DNA from: Flagellimonas_A sp039592695
Lineage (GTDB): Bacteria; Bacteroidota; Bacteroidia; Flavobacteriales; Flavobacteriaceae
DNA: 64,000 nt
Direction: 5' to 3'
Assembly: GCF_039592695.1 (NCBI RefSeq)
Contig: NZ_JBBUTK010000001.1
Span: forward strand, 372,001 to 436,000
Position numbers and translations under genes: made by a program. Of this stretch, positions 9,301 to 17,016 are shown piece after piece (the first letter of the stretch is position 1; every line of letters begins with the position of its first letter). Under the pieces are notes generated by a model. It worked only from the letters and a program-made list of their open reading frames with translations, had not been told where the DNA came from and did not search any database.

Positions 9301-9761
9301 GCAGAATCCCCATCCAAGGAGACATACTCTTTTTCACCTGATAGTTTACGGTCAAATTCAGACGCCGTGACCTTTAAGGTTTCGTTATTGGCAAATCTTT
9401 TGGCCGTTTCTTTTACCACTGCGAAAGCTTCGGGCAAAATATTGTTCAACACTTTTTCAGAAATCTCGTAACGCTTTTCATTCAAAGCGTCTATTTCACC
9501 GTAGATTTCTTCATTTCGGTCAATGTCTGTCGAGTTTTTGACCTCTTCTTCGAGTTCGGCGATGTTCTTGTCTATATCGGCACATTCATCTTCAATGCTC
9601 TTTTTGAAATCAGCTGTTTTCTGGCGAAGCTCATCATGGGTCAGGCCTTCGAGTTCAGTTTCGAAAGATTTTATCTGTTTTACCAAAGGTTGTAGGGCCT
9701 TGACATCTTTTTCAGATTTATCGCCGACAAAAACCTTCAGTACTGAATTGAGTAAACTCAT
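6399..9761 (-). CDS. secA: Preprotein translocase ATPase SecA
   Basis: The 1120-residue motor of Sec export, the usual length for Bacteroidota SecA (longer than the roughly 900 residues of E. coli). Walker A GEGKT is at 195-199, the DEVDS Walker B at 300-304, and helicase motifs GRGTDIKL and RRVDRQLRGRSGRQGD follow in the second nucleotide-binding fold. The C-terminus (…SGESKVVKFKQAEPL...) has no Cys-rich SEC-C zinc finger, as is normal in this phylum. The gene stands alone between two terminators; a possible -7 element TAATTTTG lies on the minus strand at 9836-9843. Confidence 0.98.
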   Translation of the reverse strand: MSLLNSVLKVFVGDKSEKDVKALQPLVKQIKSFETELEGLTHDELRQKTADFKKSIEDECADIDKNIAELEEEVKNSTDIDRNEEIYGEIDALNEKRYEISEKVLNNILPEAFAVVKETAKRFANNETLKVTASEFDRKLSGEKEYVSLDGDSAVWKNSWDAAGKEVTWDMVHYDVQLIGGIALHEGKIAEMQTGEGKTLVATLPLYLNALSGKGAHLVTVNDYLAKRDSAWMAPIFEFHGLSVDCIDKHRPNSDGRRAAYNADITYGTNNEFGFDYLRDNMAHTPNDLVQRPHHYAIVDEVDSVLIDDARTPLIISGPVPEGDRHEFNELKPKVADIVQKQRQHLTGVLAEAKKLIKEGDTKEGGFLLLRVHRGLPKNKALIKFLSEEGVKQLLQKTENFYMQDNNREMPKVDEDLLFVIEEKNNQIELTDKGIEYISGNQDKDFFVMPDMGAEIAKIENQDLEIEKEAELKEELFKEFAVKSERIHTMSQLLKAYTLFEKDVEYVVMDNKVMIVDEQTGRIMDGRRYSDGLHQAIEAKENVKIEALTQTFATITLQNYFRMYNKLAGMTGTAVTEAGEFWEIYKLDVVEIPTNRPIARDDREDLIYKTKREKYNAIIEEVTDLSKAGRPILIGTTSVEISELLSKLLSVRKIPHNVLNAKLHKKEADIVAEAGNAGVVTIATNMAGRGTDIKLSPEVKEAGGLAIIGTERHDSRRVDRQLRGRSGRQGDPGSSQFYVSLEDNLMRLFGSDRVAKMMDRMGLKEGEVIQHSMMTKSIERAQKKVEENNFGIRKRLLEYDDVMNAQREVVYKRRRHALQGERLKVDIANMIYDTCEVIAETNKMADDYKNFEFELIKYFSMTSPISEEDFKRMGFQEIANKVYQAAYEHYQDKMQRSATTAFQVIKRVYEDQSNKFERIVVPFTDGIKSLNVVTNLEEAYSSDGKQLITDFEKNITLAIIDDSWKTHLRKMDELKQSVQLAVHEQKDPLLIYKFEAFELFKEMIDKVNKEVISFLFKGELPSGNEQQVQEARSVRRPKEKLKTTKEEIPNSDELAAQNRAAGQTQRQRPQVTETIVREKPKIGRNERVTIKNVMSGESKVVKFKQAEPLIDRGEWVLVDE

Positions 9762-9846
9762 GGATTATGTTTTCATTTGCTGCACAAAAGCCATTCCACA
9801 GTACGGTATGGCATGCAATCATCACGTAAGGGTGACAAAATTACAT

Positions 9847-9879
9847 AAAAAAAGTCCTGACGGCGCCGTCAGGACTTTT
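9847..9879 (-). terminator. Terminator of the DUF2795 gene
   Basis: A perfect 30-bp palindrome at 9850-9879 with arm AAAAGTCCTGACGGC, followed on the minus strand by further T residues. It lies 22 bases after the stop of the DUF2795 gene and upstream of secA. Because the arms are symmetric it could stop transcription in both directions, but only the minus-strand neighbour needs it. Confidence 0.8.
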
Positions 9880-9901
9880 GATTTATAGCGTATCGTGATT
9901 T

Positions 9902-10126
9902 CTAGTATTCGTCCTCGTTCCAGAGGTAATCTTCCTCTGTAGGGTAGTCTGGCCAAATCTCTTCTATCGATTCGTAGATTTCGCCCCCTTCTTCCTCCAT
10001 AGATTGTAGGTTTTCGACAACCTCTAATGGGGCACCGGTACGAATCGCGTAATCGATGAGCTCGTCCTTAGTCGCGGGCCAAGGTGCATCGCTTAGATAT
10101 GAGGCCAATTCCAATGTCCAATACAT
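9902..10126 (-). CDS. DUF2795 domain protein
   Basis: A 74-residue acidic cytoplasmic protein that matches the DUF2795 family (YWTLELASYL..APWPATKDELIDYAIRTGA). The acidic tail (EEEGGEIYESIEEIWPDYPTEED) is typical of Bacteroidota members. Function is unknown; distant relation to small helix-turn-helix-like folds has been suggested for the family. It is monocistronic, with its own promoter at 10155-10185 and terminator at 9847-9879. Confidence 0.85.
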   Translation of the reverse strand: MYWTLELASYLSDAPWPATKDELIDYAIRTGAPLEVVENLQSMEEEGGEIYESIEEIWPDYPTEEDYLWNEDEY

Positions 10127-10154
10127 AGCAGCAGTTTGATTTTTAAAATTTTTG

Positions 10155-10185
10155 CAAAAATAATTTTTACGAGCAATTTGCCAAG
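10155..10185 (-). promoter_or_regulatory. Promoter of the DUF2795 gene
   Basis: CTTG (complement of 10182-10185), 19 bases, TATTTTTG (complement of 10155-10162): a full -7 match and a three-of-four -33 match, 28 bases upstream of the start codon. Confidence 0.6.
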
Positions 10186-10252
10186 TGATTTCTGATATAA
10201 TTCAAAAAAAATTTGAAATCACCAAATCGATAACGCAGAAAATAAAAATTTA

Positions 10253-10810
10253 TTAGTCCAATTTCTCAGGAATCCACTTTATCTCATTGGCTTTCAACTG
10301 TGCAGACAACTTTCGTGCCAATACGAAGAGAAAGTCTGAAAGCCTGTTTATGTATGCCAAAACAGCTTCGGGTAGCGGTTCTTTCTCATTGAGGATGGAT
10401 ATCATTCGTTCTCCCCGGCGGCAGACCGTTCGGGCGATATGACAGTATGACACCGTGGAATGACCACCAGGAAGGATGAAATGGGTCATGGTGGGAAGCT
10501 TTTCATTCATGGCATCAATCTCTTTTTCAAGCAAACCAATATCATCTTTATTGATTTTTGGAATTTTCAATCGATTCTCTTTTTTAGGCTCTGTGGCCAG
10601 AATTGCCCCAACGGTAAAGAGCTTTTCTTGAATTTTTATTAAAATTTCTTGGGAGTGCGTATCAATTTCTTGGTCTCGAATGAGGCCGAGCCATGAGTTG
10701 AGCTCATCCAAGGTTCCGTAGCTTTCAATGCGTATGTGGTGCTTTGAGACCCTTGCGCCCGTAAAAAGAGAGGTAGTGGCGTCATCGCCGGTTTTGGTAT
10801 AGATTTTCAT
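10253..10810 (-). CDS. Cob(I)alamin adenosyltransferase, PduO type
   Basis: A 185-residue ATP:cob(I)alamin adenosyltransferase, which converts cobalamin to adenosylcobalamin. Family marks are the N-terminal ATP-binding motif (KIYTKTGDDATTSLFTGARV), SYGTLDELNSWLG, the RTVCRRGER segment and the C-terminal NRLSDFLFVLAR. No other cobalamin gene is near, so it most likely serves salvaged B12. The small membrane ORF at 10832-10966 ends 22 bases upstream and may be co-transcribed. Confidence 0.93.
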   Translation of the reverse strand: MKIYTKTGDDATTSLFTGARVSKHHIRIESYGTLDELNSWLGLIRDQEIDTHSQEILIKIQEKLFTVGAILATEPKKENRLKIPKINKDDIGLLEKEIDAMNEKLPTMTHFILPGGHSTVSYCHIARTVCRRGERMISILNEKEPLPEAVLAYINRLSDFLFVLARKLSAQLKANEIKWIPEKLD

Positions 10811-10831
10811 GGTTTTTGATTGCTCTGGAAT

Positions 10832-10966
10832 TTAGTCTCTGTGCCTACGCTTACCATCCATAAACTTTTTTGATTTTCTTTTACGCCTTCCTTTTCTGTT
10901 TTTTAATAGGATAAAAACATAGACCGCTACAAGCGCACCGAGAATGAGTAATATGCCAAAATCCAC
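10832..10966 (-). CDS. 44-residue membrane protein with GTG start
   Basis: A short frame between the DUF4105 gene and the adenosyltransferase gene. It starts at GTG 10966 and encodes one hydrophobic helix (FGILLILGALVAVYVFILL) followed by a very basic tail (KNRKGRRKRKSKK...GKRRHRD), the topology of an inner-membrane micropeptide with a cytoplasmic positively charged end. No ATG is available in frame before the helix. I do not recognise the family; the spacing (22 bases before the next gene) and composition are the only support. Confidence 0.55.
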   Translation of the reverse strand: MDFGILLILGALVAVYVFILLKNRKGRRKRKSKKFMDGKRRHRD

Positions 10967-11033
10967 AATTGAAAAGATTTATATAAAAATAAGCGAATTA
11001 CACTTAAAGATAAAATCAGATCGTGGCCCCAGA

Positions 11034-12209
11034 CTATTTTGCTGCCTTTATTAAGAGAACGTATCTCAGACCGAGCATCGCCATCAATATCAGAGTGAGG
11101 GGTGAAAAAGATTGTACCCCAAAAATCCATAACAAAATCATAATGCCAAAAAGTGCAAAAGCCGTCCAAAGGTATTTTGGAAGCCAAGATGGAAGTGCTC
11201 TCTTGAAAACATAAAATGCAGCTATGGCGTTGAGGGGCAGCGCCCATAAGACATCGAAATTATACTTTGTTGAGACATGGTCTGTGGCAAACCATAATAA
11301 TAAAAGAAAGACACCAACGAGGCCAGAAAGCAGAAAAAGGGCCATATCCAACCAACGGTTTCGGTTCTTATGCGTATAATCTAAATAGGTGATGATACCG
11401 ACGAACAAGAAAAGCAGTAAAAACCAGAATAGGGGGGAGGTTGCAAAATAGCCATTTTGTTCTCTTTCTGAATAATCAAGTACCTCACGTTCGCGCAACA
11501 CCAAGGGCTTTCCTGATTTTGAAGTATTTCGCAGTTGGTACATGGCATAGTAGGGCAGAAACATGTGCTCTCTCACGGTAGCTTTACGGTCGACCACCGA
11601 ACCCCAGGCCAAATCAATACCAAAGGCTCCCCAAGAATTGATGGGGATGAACTGCCGAACCAATTGCCTGAACGTGTATCTCTTATCAAGATGATCGCCA
11701 TCAAATGTTATGGCCTCACCAAACTCGTTTTTCAACACATCGGCCGTAATGGTCGAGCAATTATTGAAGAGTGGGTCGTACAGATAATCTCTGTTTTTGG
11801 GGAGGTAGTTCTTTTCAAAAAACTGAAAAAGTTGATTGACTTCTGCTTGGTCAAGATCTAAAATCTGCTCTTTGACCCATCTTTTTTCAAGCTCATACTC
11901 ATACAAGAAAATATCGAATCTTCGGCGGGAAAGCGAGTAAATTAATTTTCCCTTTGCGAAGTTCAAGTAAAAATTTGGTCGGTTGAAGTCAAATGTTCCG
12001 TAGTTGTAGACCACATCAATACCCATCTTGGGGTCTTGTACCCTGAAGGCACTGTGGCCGAAAGCATAATAGAGCTCATCGCCAGCGGCACAGGTAAGCA
12101 CACTTATTTTTGCATCCTCAGAAAGTTGCGGCAACTGGGCTTGCCCTACCATAAACGAGCAAAAGAAAATTAGAAGGACTATGGCGGTCTGGTAGGGTCG
12201 TTTGGTCAT
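11034..12209 (-). CDS. DUF4105 membrane protein
   Basis: A 391-residue envelope protein. A signal peptide (MTKRPYQTAIVLLIFFCSFMVGQAQ) precedes a soluble DUF4105 region with conserved segments (LTCAAGDELYYAFGHSAFRVQD, and NNCSTITADVL with a Cys), and then about five transmembrane helices at the C-terminus. The Cys and His pattern (GHS, NNCST) recalls papain-like or NlpC-like enzymes, but activity is unproven. The frame is open to 12311, which would overlap the divergent pssA gene; the ATG at 12209 with its signal peptide is the better start. Confidence 0.85.
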   Translation of the reverse strand: MTKRPYQTAIVLLIFFCSFMVGQAQLPQLSEDAKISVLTCAAGDELYYAFGHSAFRVQDPKMGIDVVYNYGTFDFNRPNFYLNFAKGKLIYSLSRRRFDIFLYEYELEKRWVKEQILDLDQAEVNQLFQFFEKNYLPKNRDYLYDPLFNNCSTITADVLKNEFGEAITFDGDHLDKRYTFRQLVRQFIPINSWGAFGIDLAWGSVVDRKATVREHMFLPYYAMYQLRNTSKSGKPLVLREREVLDYSEREQNGYFATSPLFWFLLLFLFVGIITYLDYTHKNRNRWLDMALFLLSGLVGVFLLLLWFATDHVSTKYNFDVLWALPLNAIAAFYVFKRALPSWLPKYLWTAFALFGIMILLWIFGVQSFSPLTLILMAMLGLRYVLLIKAAK

Positions 12210-12275
12210 TTGACAAATATCAAAATAAAAACAAGCACCTATAGAATACGATATCAAAAAAATCGTTTTTTCGCT

Positions 12276-12283
12276 TACTTTTG
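12276..12283 (+). promoter_or_regulatory. -7 element of pssA
   Basis: TACTTTTG, a perfect TANNTTTG match, 16 bases before the pssA start. I see no good TTTG at the expected upstream distance. Confidence 0.5.
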
Positions 12284-12299
12284 CGAAAACTGACCAAAA

Positions 12300-13037
12300 A
12301 TGAAACGGCACATCCCCAACTTTATCACATTGTTGAACCTTTTTTCAGGATGTATCGCCACTGTTTTTGCGGTGCTCAACCAATTGGAATTTGCTGCCGT
12401 GTTCATGTTTCTTGGAATTTTCTTTGATTTTTTTGATGGATTTGCCGCAAGACTCTTGAAAGTCAAAAGTGATTTGGGCGTTCAATTGGATTCGTTGGCA
12501 GATATGGTCACCAGTGGTCTTGTGCCGGGCATCGTTATGTTTCAACTGCTGACCATGGCACAGAAAGGAGGGTGGAACCTCGATTTGTTCGGTACCCATA
12601 CCGAGGTCGGCGTTTTACCGCTTTTTGGTTTTATCATCACCTTGGCCTCAGCCTATCGGTTGGCCAATTTTAATGTGGATGAAAATCAGGTGTCCTCGTT
12701 TTTGGGCCTGCCCACACCGGCCAATGCGCTTTTGATTCTTTCTTTGCCCATGATTTTGATATACCATCACAATGATGTACTCAATGAAATGATCCTCAAT
12801 CCGTGGTTTTTGATGGTACTTACGGTCACCAGTGCATTCTTATTGAATTCAAGAATTGAACTGTTTGCACTGAAATTTGAAACGTACTCGTTCAGGGAAA
12901 ATGCCATAAAGTATCTTTTTTTAATCGGGAGCTTGGTTTTGTTGTTGACCCTAAGGTTTTTGGCCATACCCCTAATCATTTTGTTATATATAGTGGCATC
13001 ATTGATCAATAAATTGAGCTCAAGGCGGGATGGGTAA
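12300..13037 (+). CDS. pssA: CDP-diacylglycerol-serine O-phosphatidyltransferase
   Basis: A 245-residue integral membrane enzyme that makes phosphatidylserine, the precursor of phosphatidylethanolamine. The CDP-alcohol phosphatidyltransferase signature D-x2-DG-x2-AR-x8-G-x3-D-x3-D is complete (DFFDGFAARLLKVKSDLGV QLDSLAD, residues about 42-67). About six to eight helices follow. The start is ATG 12300, a dozen bases after the predicted transcription start. Confidence 0.93.
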   Translation: MKRHIPNFITLLNLFSGCIATVFAVLNQLEFAAVFMFLGIFFDFFDGFAARLLKVKSDLGVQLDSLADMVTSGLVPGIVMFQLLTMAQKGGWNLDLFGTHTEVGVLPLFGFIITLASAYRLANFNVDENQVSSFLGLPTPANALLILSLPMILIYHHNDVLNEMILNPWFLMVLTVTSAFLLNSRIELFALKFETYSFRENAIKYLFLIGSLVLLLTLRFLAIPLIILLYIVASLINKLSSRRDG

Positions 13038-13095
13038 TATGAATTTTTAAAACCACTGCTTCTATTTTCACGTAGATATACAAAACAACCACATC

Positions 13096-13902
13096 ATGAA
13101 GAAACAACTGATTCTTTTTGCTGCCATTTTAGGAAGCATTGTATTGACATCCCATGAACTTTTCTTAAAGACGGATGCCTATTTTTTGCAACCTGGCCAA
13201 GCCAGCGAGCTCTATCTTTTCAACGGCACTTTTGACCAAAGTGAGAATGAGATTACCAGAGACAGAATTATCAATGCCAAAATTCTCGGACCAGATCATG
13301 AATTTATGCCTGAGGATAAAGATTACTACGATAAGGATAAGGCCACCTATCTAAAATTCAAATCATCAAAAGCAGGAACGTATGTGGCCGGAGTGTCCAC
13401 ATTGCCCAGAACCATTGAACTGACGGGTAAGCAATTCAATGATTACCTAACGCACGAAGGGCTTGACCATGTCATGGCCAATAGAGAGCAAGCCGGAATT
13501 CTTGACGATGAAGCCAAAGAAATTTATTCAAAGCACGTAAAGGCCATTTTGCAAGTAGGGGATAAAAACACTGATGATTTCAGCACTGTTTTGGGTTATC
13601 CGATTGAGTTTGTGCCAGTTGACAATCCCTATTCAAAAAAAGCCGGAGATGAATTTTCTTTTCAATTGCTTGTTGGGGGCAACCCTTTGCCCAACCAAAC
13701 CGTACATTACAGCACCTCAATGCCCGGAAAGGATGCCCATGCCAATGAAAAATCCACAAAAACCGATGAAAAGGGCGTCATGACAATGACCCCTACCCAA
13801 GCAGGAAAATGGTATGTCGCAACCATTCACATGGTCGAAAGTGATGAAGATGGAGTGGATTACGAATCAAATTGGGCAACGTTAACTTTTGCAGTGAAGT
13901 AA
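13096..13902 (+). CDS. DUF4198 secreted protein
   Basis: A 268-residue exported protein of the DUF4198 type. The signal peptide ends near SHE, leaving a His close to the mature N-terminus (SHELFLKTDAYFLQPGQ), which is typical of the family and suggests metal binding; relatives are linked to cobalt or nickel uptake. Two beta-sandwich-like parts follow, the second with the family pattern GGNPLPNQTVHYSTS...TDEKGVMTMTPTQAGKWYV. Metal transport is inferred from family, not from neighbours: no transporter lies nearby. Confidence 0.75.
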   Translation: MKKQLILFAAILGSIVLTSHELFLKTDAYFLQPGQASELYLFNGTFDQSENEITRDRIINAKILGPDHEFMPEDKDYYDKDKATYLKFKSSKAGTYVAGVSTLPRTIELTGKQFNDYLTHEGLDHVMANREQAGILDDEAKEIYSKHVKAILQVGDKNTDDFSTVLGYPIEFVPVDNPYSKKAGDEFSFQLLVGGNPLPNQTVHYSTSMPGKDAHANEKSTKTDEKGVMTMTPTQAGKWYVATIHMVESDEDGVDYESNWATLTFAVK

Positions 13903-13907
13903 AAGAA

Positions 13908-14648
13908 TTACACATCCAACTTTTTCTTGCGAAGCTCGAAATTCTGGCCGAGATACACTTTTCTGACCATTTCATCAACGGCAAGGTCTTCGGGCACACC
14001 CGCTTTGAGGATGCCTCCTTCAAACATCAAATACGAACGTTCGGTGATGGCGAGGGTTTCCTGAACGTTGTGGTCGGTAATCAAAATGCCGATGTTTTTG
14101 TTCTTCAACTGGGCGACAATACGTTGAATATCCTCCACGGCTACGGGGTCGACCCCGGCAAAAGGCTCATCCAATAAAATAAACTTGGGGTCGGTGGCGA
14201 GGGCCCGTGCAATCTCGGTACGGCGGCGTTCGCCGCCGGAAAGTAAATCCCCGCGGTTTTTTCTGATATGGCCCAGACCGAACTCATCTATGAGCGACTC
14301 CATCTTCATGTGCTGCTCTTTCTTGCTGAGGTTGGTGGTCTGCAACACGCTCAAAATATTCTTTTCAATACTCAGCTTCCTGAAAACCGACGCTTCTTGG
14401 GCCAAGTAACCGATACCATACTGCGCCCTTTTGTACATCGGGAAGTCGGTGATGTCAATGTCATCTAAATAAATGTTTCCACCATTGGGCTTTACCAATC
14501 CCACAATCATGTAGAATGAAGTAGTCTTTCCGGCACCGTTGGGTCCTAAAAGACCCACGATTTCTCCTTGGTTGACTTCCAAAGAAATGCCCTTGACCAC
14601 TTTTCGGCCCCGGTAGGCCTTCATAATATTTTCAGCGCGCAGTTTCAT
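13908..14648 (-). CDS. lptB: LPS export ABC transporter ATPase LptB
   Basis: A 246-residue ABC ATPase that powers LPS extraction by LptFG. Walker A GPNGAGKTTS, Q-loop region (YLAQEASVFRKLS), signature LSGGERRRTEIARAL, Walker B FILLDEPFAGVDP and the H-loop (ILITDHNVQETL) are all present. The pattern RKLSIEKNIL and FAGVDPVAVEDIQ is characteristic of LptB. It is the last gene of kdsD-tatC-AhpD-like-lptB on the minus strand. Confidence 0.95.
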   Translation of the reverse strand: MKLRAENIMKAYRGRKVVKGISLEVNQGEIVGLLGPNGAGKTTSFYMIVGLVKPNGGNIYLDDIDITDFPMYKRAQYGIGYLAQEASVFRKLSIEKNILSVLQTTNLSKKEQHMKMESLIDEFGLGHIRKNRGDLLSGGERRRTEIARALATDPKFILLDEPFAGVDPVAVEDIQRIVAQLKNKNIGILITDHNVQETLAITERSYLMFEGGILKAGVPEDLAVDEMVRKVYLGQNFELRKKKLDV

Positions 14649-14704
14649 TTGTGGTTGCCAAAGCTACATATATTTTAAGGCAGCTATTGGACTTTGTGAT
14701 ATTT

Positions 14705-15055
14705 TTAATTTTCTGTTGCTTCCAAAGCTTCCCAATATTCGTATGCTCTTCGCAGATGCGGAATCACAATAGTACCGCCCACCAAGGTAGCAATGCCCAA
14801 GGTTTCCATGACCTCTTCCTTTGTGGCGCCTTCCTTTTTCGAGCTTTCCAAATGATATTTTATACAGTCGTCGCATCGAAGTACCGCTGAGGCGACAAGG
14901 CCCAGCAATTCTTTGGTTTTTACATCCAAGGCACCGGGCATAAAGGCGTTGGTGTCGAGATTGAAAATGCGTTTGATGATTTTGTTGTTCTCAGCCAATA
15001 GTTTTTCGTTCATTTTTGAACGGTAGGCATTGAATTCTTCTACTTTATTGGGCAT
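14705..15055 (-). CDS. Carboxymuconolactone decarboxylase / AhpD-like protein
   Basis: A 116-residue all-helical protein of the CMD family. The redox motif C-x2-C-x3-H is present (RCDDCIKYHLESS), so an AhpD-like thiol peroxidase or disulfide role is more likely than a decarboxylase role. It overlaps the 3' end of tatC by 11 bases and is followed by lptB, and this order is common in flavobacteria. Confidence 0.88.
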   Translation of the reverse strand: MPNKVEEFNAYRSKMNEKLLAENNKIIKRIFNLDTNAFMPGALDVKTKELLGLVASAVLRCDDCIKYHLESSKKEGATKEEVMETLGIATLVGGTIVIPHLRRAYEYWEALEATEN

Positions 15056-15875
15056 GTTGTTTTTCTTTTTTTGCTTGTCGTTTCAGTACCAGTTTTGAGA
15101 TATAAATACTGATTTGGTATAAGATGAGTACGGGAACAGCTACTACGATCTGGCTTGCCACGTCAGGTGGGGTTATGATCGCTGAAAGGATCAATACGAT
15201 GACCAGGGCAATTTTTCGATATTTTTTCAGGATTTCTGGAGTGACCAGACCGACTTTGGTCAAAAAGAAAATAATGATGGGCAGCTCGAACATGATGCCA
15301 CAGGCGATGACCGATGCTCTGACCGTACCAATGTATGAGCCCAGATCAATTTCATTGTTCACCACATCGCTGACCTGATACGTACCCAAAAAGTTGATGG
15401 ATAATGGGGCGACCACGTAATAACCAAAAAGCACGCCCAAGAAGAAGAGGGCTGAGGCTGTCAAAATGAATCCTCTGGAATATTTTCGCTCGTTTTCGTG
15501 CAAACCAGGGCTTATAAAGCGCCATATTTCCCATAGCACATAAGGGAAGGCAATGATGAACCCTGACCAAATCGATGTCCAGATGTGGGCAGAAAACTGT
15601 CCGGCCATCAAACGGCTCTGAATGGTAAAAGGCAGTTCATCACCACAAAACTCAGAATCGATGTTGAAATAGGTGGCGATGTTACAGAAAAACTTGTAGG
15701 TCGGAAAATCAAGGCTTTTTGGGCCGAAAATGATACCGAAAATTAAATCCTTCATCACGAAAGCCACAGCAGCGACGATGACAATGGCCAATGTAGAGCG
15801 TATCAAATGCCATCTCAACTCTTCGAGATGGTCAAGAAACGACATTTCATTGGGGTCTTTTCTGGTCTTTGCCAT
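15045..15875 (-). CDS. tatC: Twin-arginine translocase subunit TatC
   Basis: A 276-residue six-helix membrane protein, the receptor of the Tat pathway for folded proteins. The family N-terminus (MSFLDHLEELRWHLIRS) and the conserved stretch FELPIIIFFLTKVGLV are clear. No tatA or tatB lies in the window. Its start overlaps the stop of kdsD by one base. A likely client with an SRRDF twin-arginine signal is encoded at 39921-41360. Confidence 0.95.
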   Translation of the reverse strand: MAKTRKDPNEMSFLDHLEELRWHLIRSTLAIVIVAAVAFVMKDLIFGIIFGPKSLDFPTYKFFCNIATYFNIDSEFCGDELPFTIQSRLMAGQFSAHIWTSIWSGFIIAFPYVLWEIWRFISPGLHENERKYSRGFILTASALFFLGVLFGYYVVAPLSINFLGTYQVSDVVNNEIDLGSYIGTVRASVIACGIMFELPIIIFFLTKVGLVTPEILKKYRKIALVIVLILSAIITPPDVASQIVVAVPVLILYQISIYISKLVLKRQAKKEKQHAQ

Positions 15876-16840
15876 TACAAAATGCCCTCGTTTATAAGGT
15901 TGTGAATATGAACTACACCGATATATTCCTCATTTTCCATGACCAAGAGCTGCGAAATGCCCTTTTTCTGCATTGACTCAAGAGCCTTGATGGCCAGCAC
16001 ATCGGGTTTTATGGTTTTGGGGTTCGAAGTCATGATATCACGGGCAGTGAGGCCGCTGATATTGTCATATTTGTTGAGCATCCTTCGAATATCACCATCT
16101 GTGACAATACCGACCACTTTTTTATCCTCAATTACCGCAGTCACACCCAGCATTTTTTCAGAGATTTCAACAATGACCTCTTTGACCTTGGCATTGAGAT
16201 CAACCTGGGGCTTAAGATTATTACCCACAATATCCGCCACTCTTAGGTAAAGCCGCTTGCCCAATGAACCGCCGGGATGGTATTTTGCAAAGTCCTGACT
16301 GCTGAAGCCTCGCAGCTCCAAAAGGCTTATCGCCAGCGCATCACCCATGACCAACTGTGCCGTAGTGCTGGTGGTCGGCGCCAAATTATTGGGGCAGGCC
16401 TCTTTTTCCACAAAAGTATTCAATACAAAATCAGCCTGTTTGGCTAGAAAAGATTCCATGTTTCCAGTGATGGCCACCAGTTTGTTGTCTCCTCTTTTAA
16501 TGAGGGGGACCAGCATTTTAATTTCTTCGGTATTGCCACTTTTAGAAAGACAGATGACCACATCGTTTTTTTGGATTGTGCCCAGATCACCGTGAATGGC
16601 ATCCGCAGCGTGCATAAAAATGGCTGGAGTACCCGTTGAATTGAAGGTCGCCACAATCTTTCCTGCAATCAGGGCACTTTTTCCCACCCCGGTGATGACC
16701 ACCCTGCCTTTTGATTCTAAAATGCATCGGGTAGCGCCTTCAAACTGGTCATCGAGCAAATCAATAAGGTTTGCTATGGCACCGCTCTCGGTTTTGATTG
16801 TGCGTTTGGCGATGGATAAAATTGACGTTTCGTCTTTCAA
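15875..16840 (-). CDS. kdsD: Arabinose-5-phosphate isomerase, KpsF/GutQ family
   Basis: A 321-residue sugar isomerase that makes arabinose 5-phosphate for KDO, the inner-core LPS sugar. It has an N-terminal SIS domain (ITGVGKSALIAGKIVATFNSTG; CLSKSGNTEEIKML; APTTSTTAQLVMGDA) and two CBS repeats (residues about 205-320). First gene of the kdsD-tatC-AhpD-like-lptB operon, with a promoter at 16898-16926. Confidence 0.92.
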   Translation of the reverse strand: MKDETSILSIAKRTIKTESGAIANLIDLLDDQFEGATRCILESKGRVVITGVGKSALIAGKIVATFNSTGTPAIFMHAADAIHGDLGTIQKNDVVICLSKSGNTEEIKMLVPLIKRGDNKLVAITGNMESFLAKQADFVLNTFVEKEACPNNLAPTTSTTAQLVMGDALAISLLELRGFSSQDFAKYHPGGSLGKRLYLRVADIVGNNLKPQVDLNAKVKEVIVEISEKMLGVTAVIEDKKVVGIVTDGDIRRMLNKYDNISGLTARDIMTSNPKTIKPDVLAIKALESMQKKGISQLLVMENEEYIGVVHIHNLINEGIL

Positions 16841-16897
16841 TGGAATAATTGGATTATCAGATGGGATTACTGAAAGAATGTCTTATATTTAAGATTA

Positions 16898-16926
16898 CAA
16901 AATTAAACAAACTATATTTTATCAAC
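16898..16926 (-). promoter_or_regulatory. Promoter of the kdsD-tatC-lptB operon
   Basis: GTTG (complement of 16923-16926), 17 bases, TAATTTTG (complement of 16898-16905): a perfect -7 element and a TTG -33 with slightly short spacing. Confidence 0.5.
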
Positions 16927-17016
16927 CTAGAATTGTCCATCAAGTCAACCCCAACCATTGTCTTTTGCTTTTCAAACATGACCAGACAGTAATTTTCTGA
17001 CTAAATTGTCTATCGC

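Noticed and set aside
9850..9879. Perfect palindrome as an operator or recombination site
   Set aside because: Flanking T-run on the minus strand and place just after a stop codon make it a terminator; no sign of a regulator.
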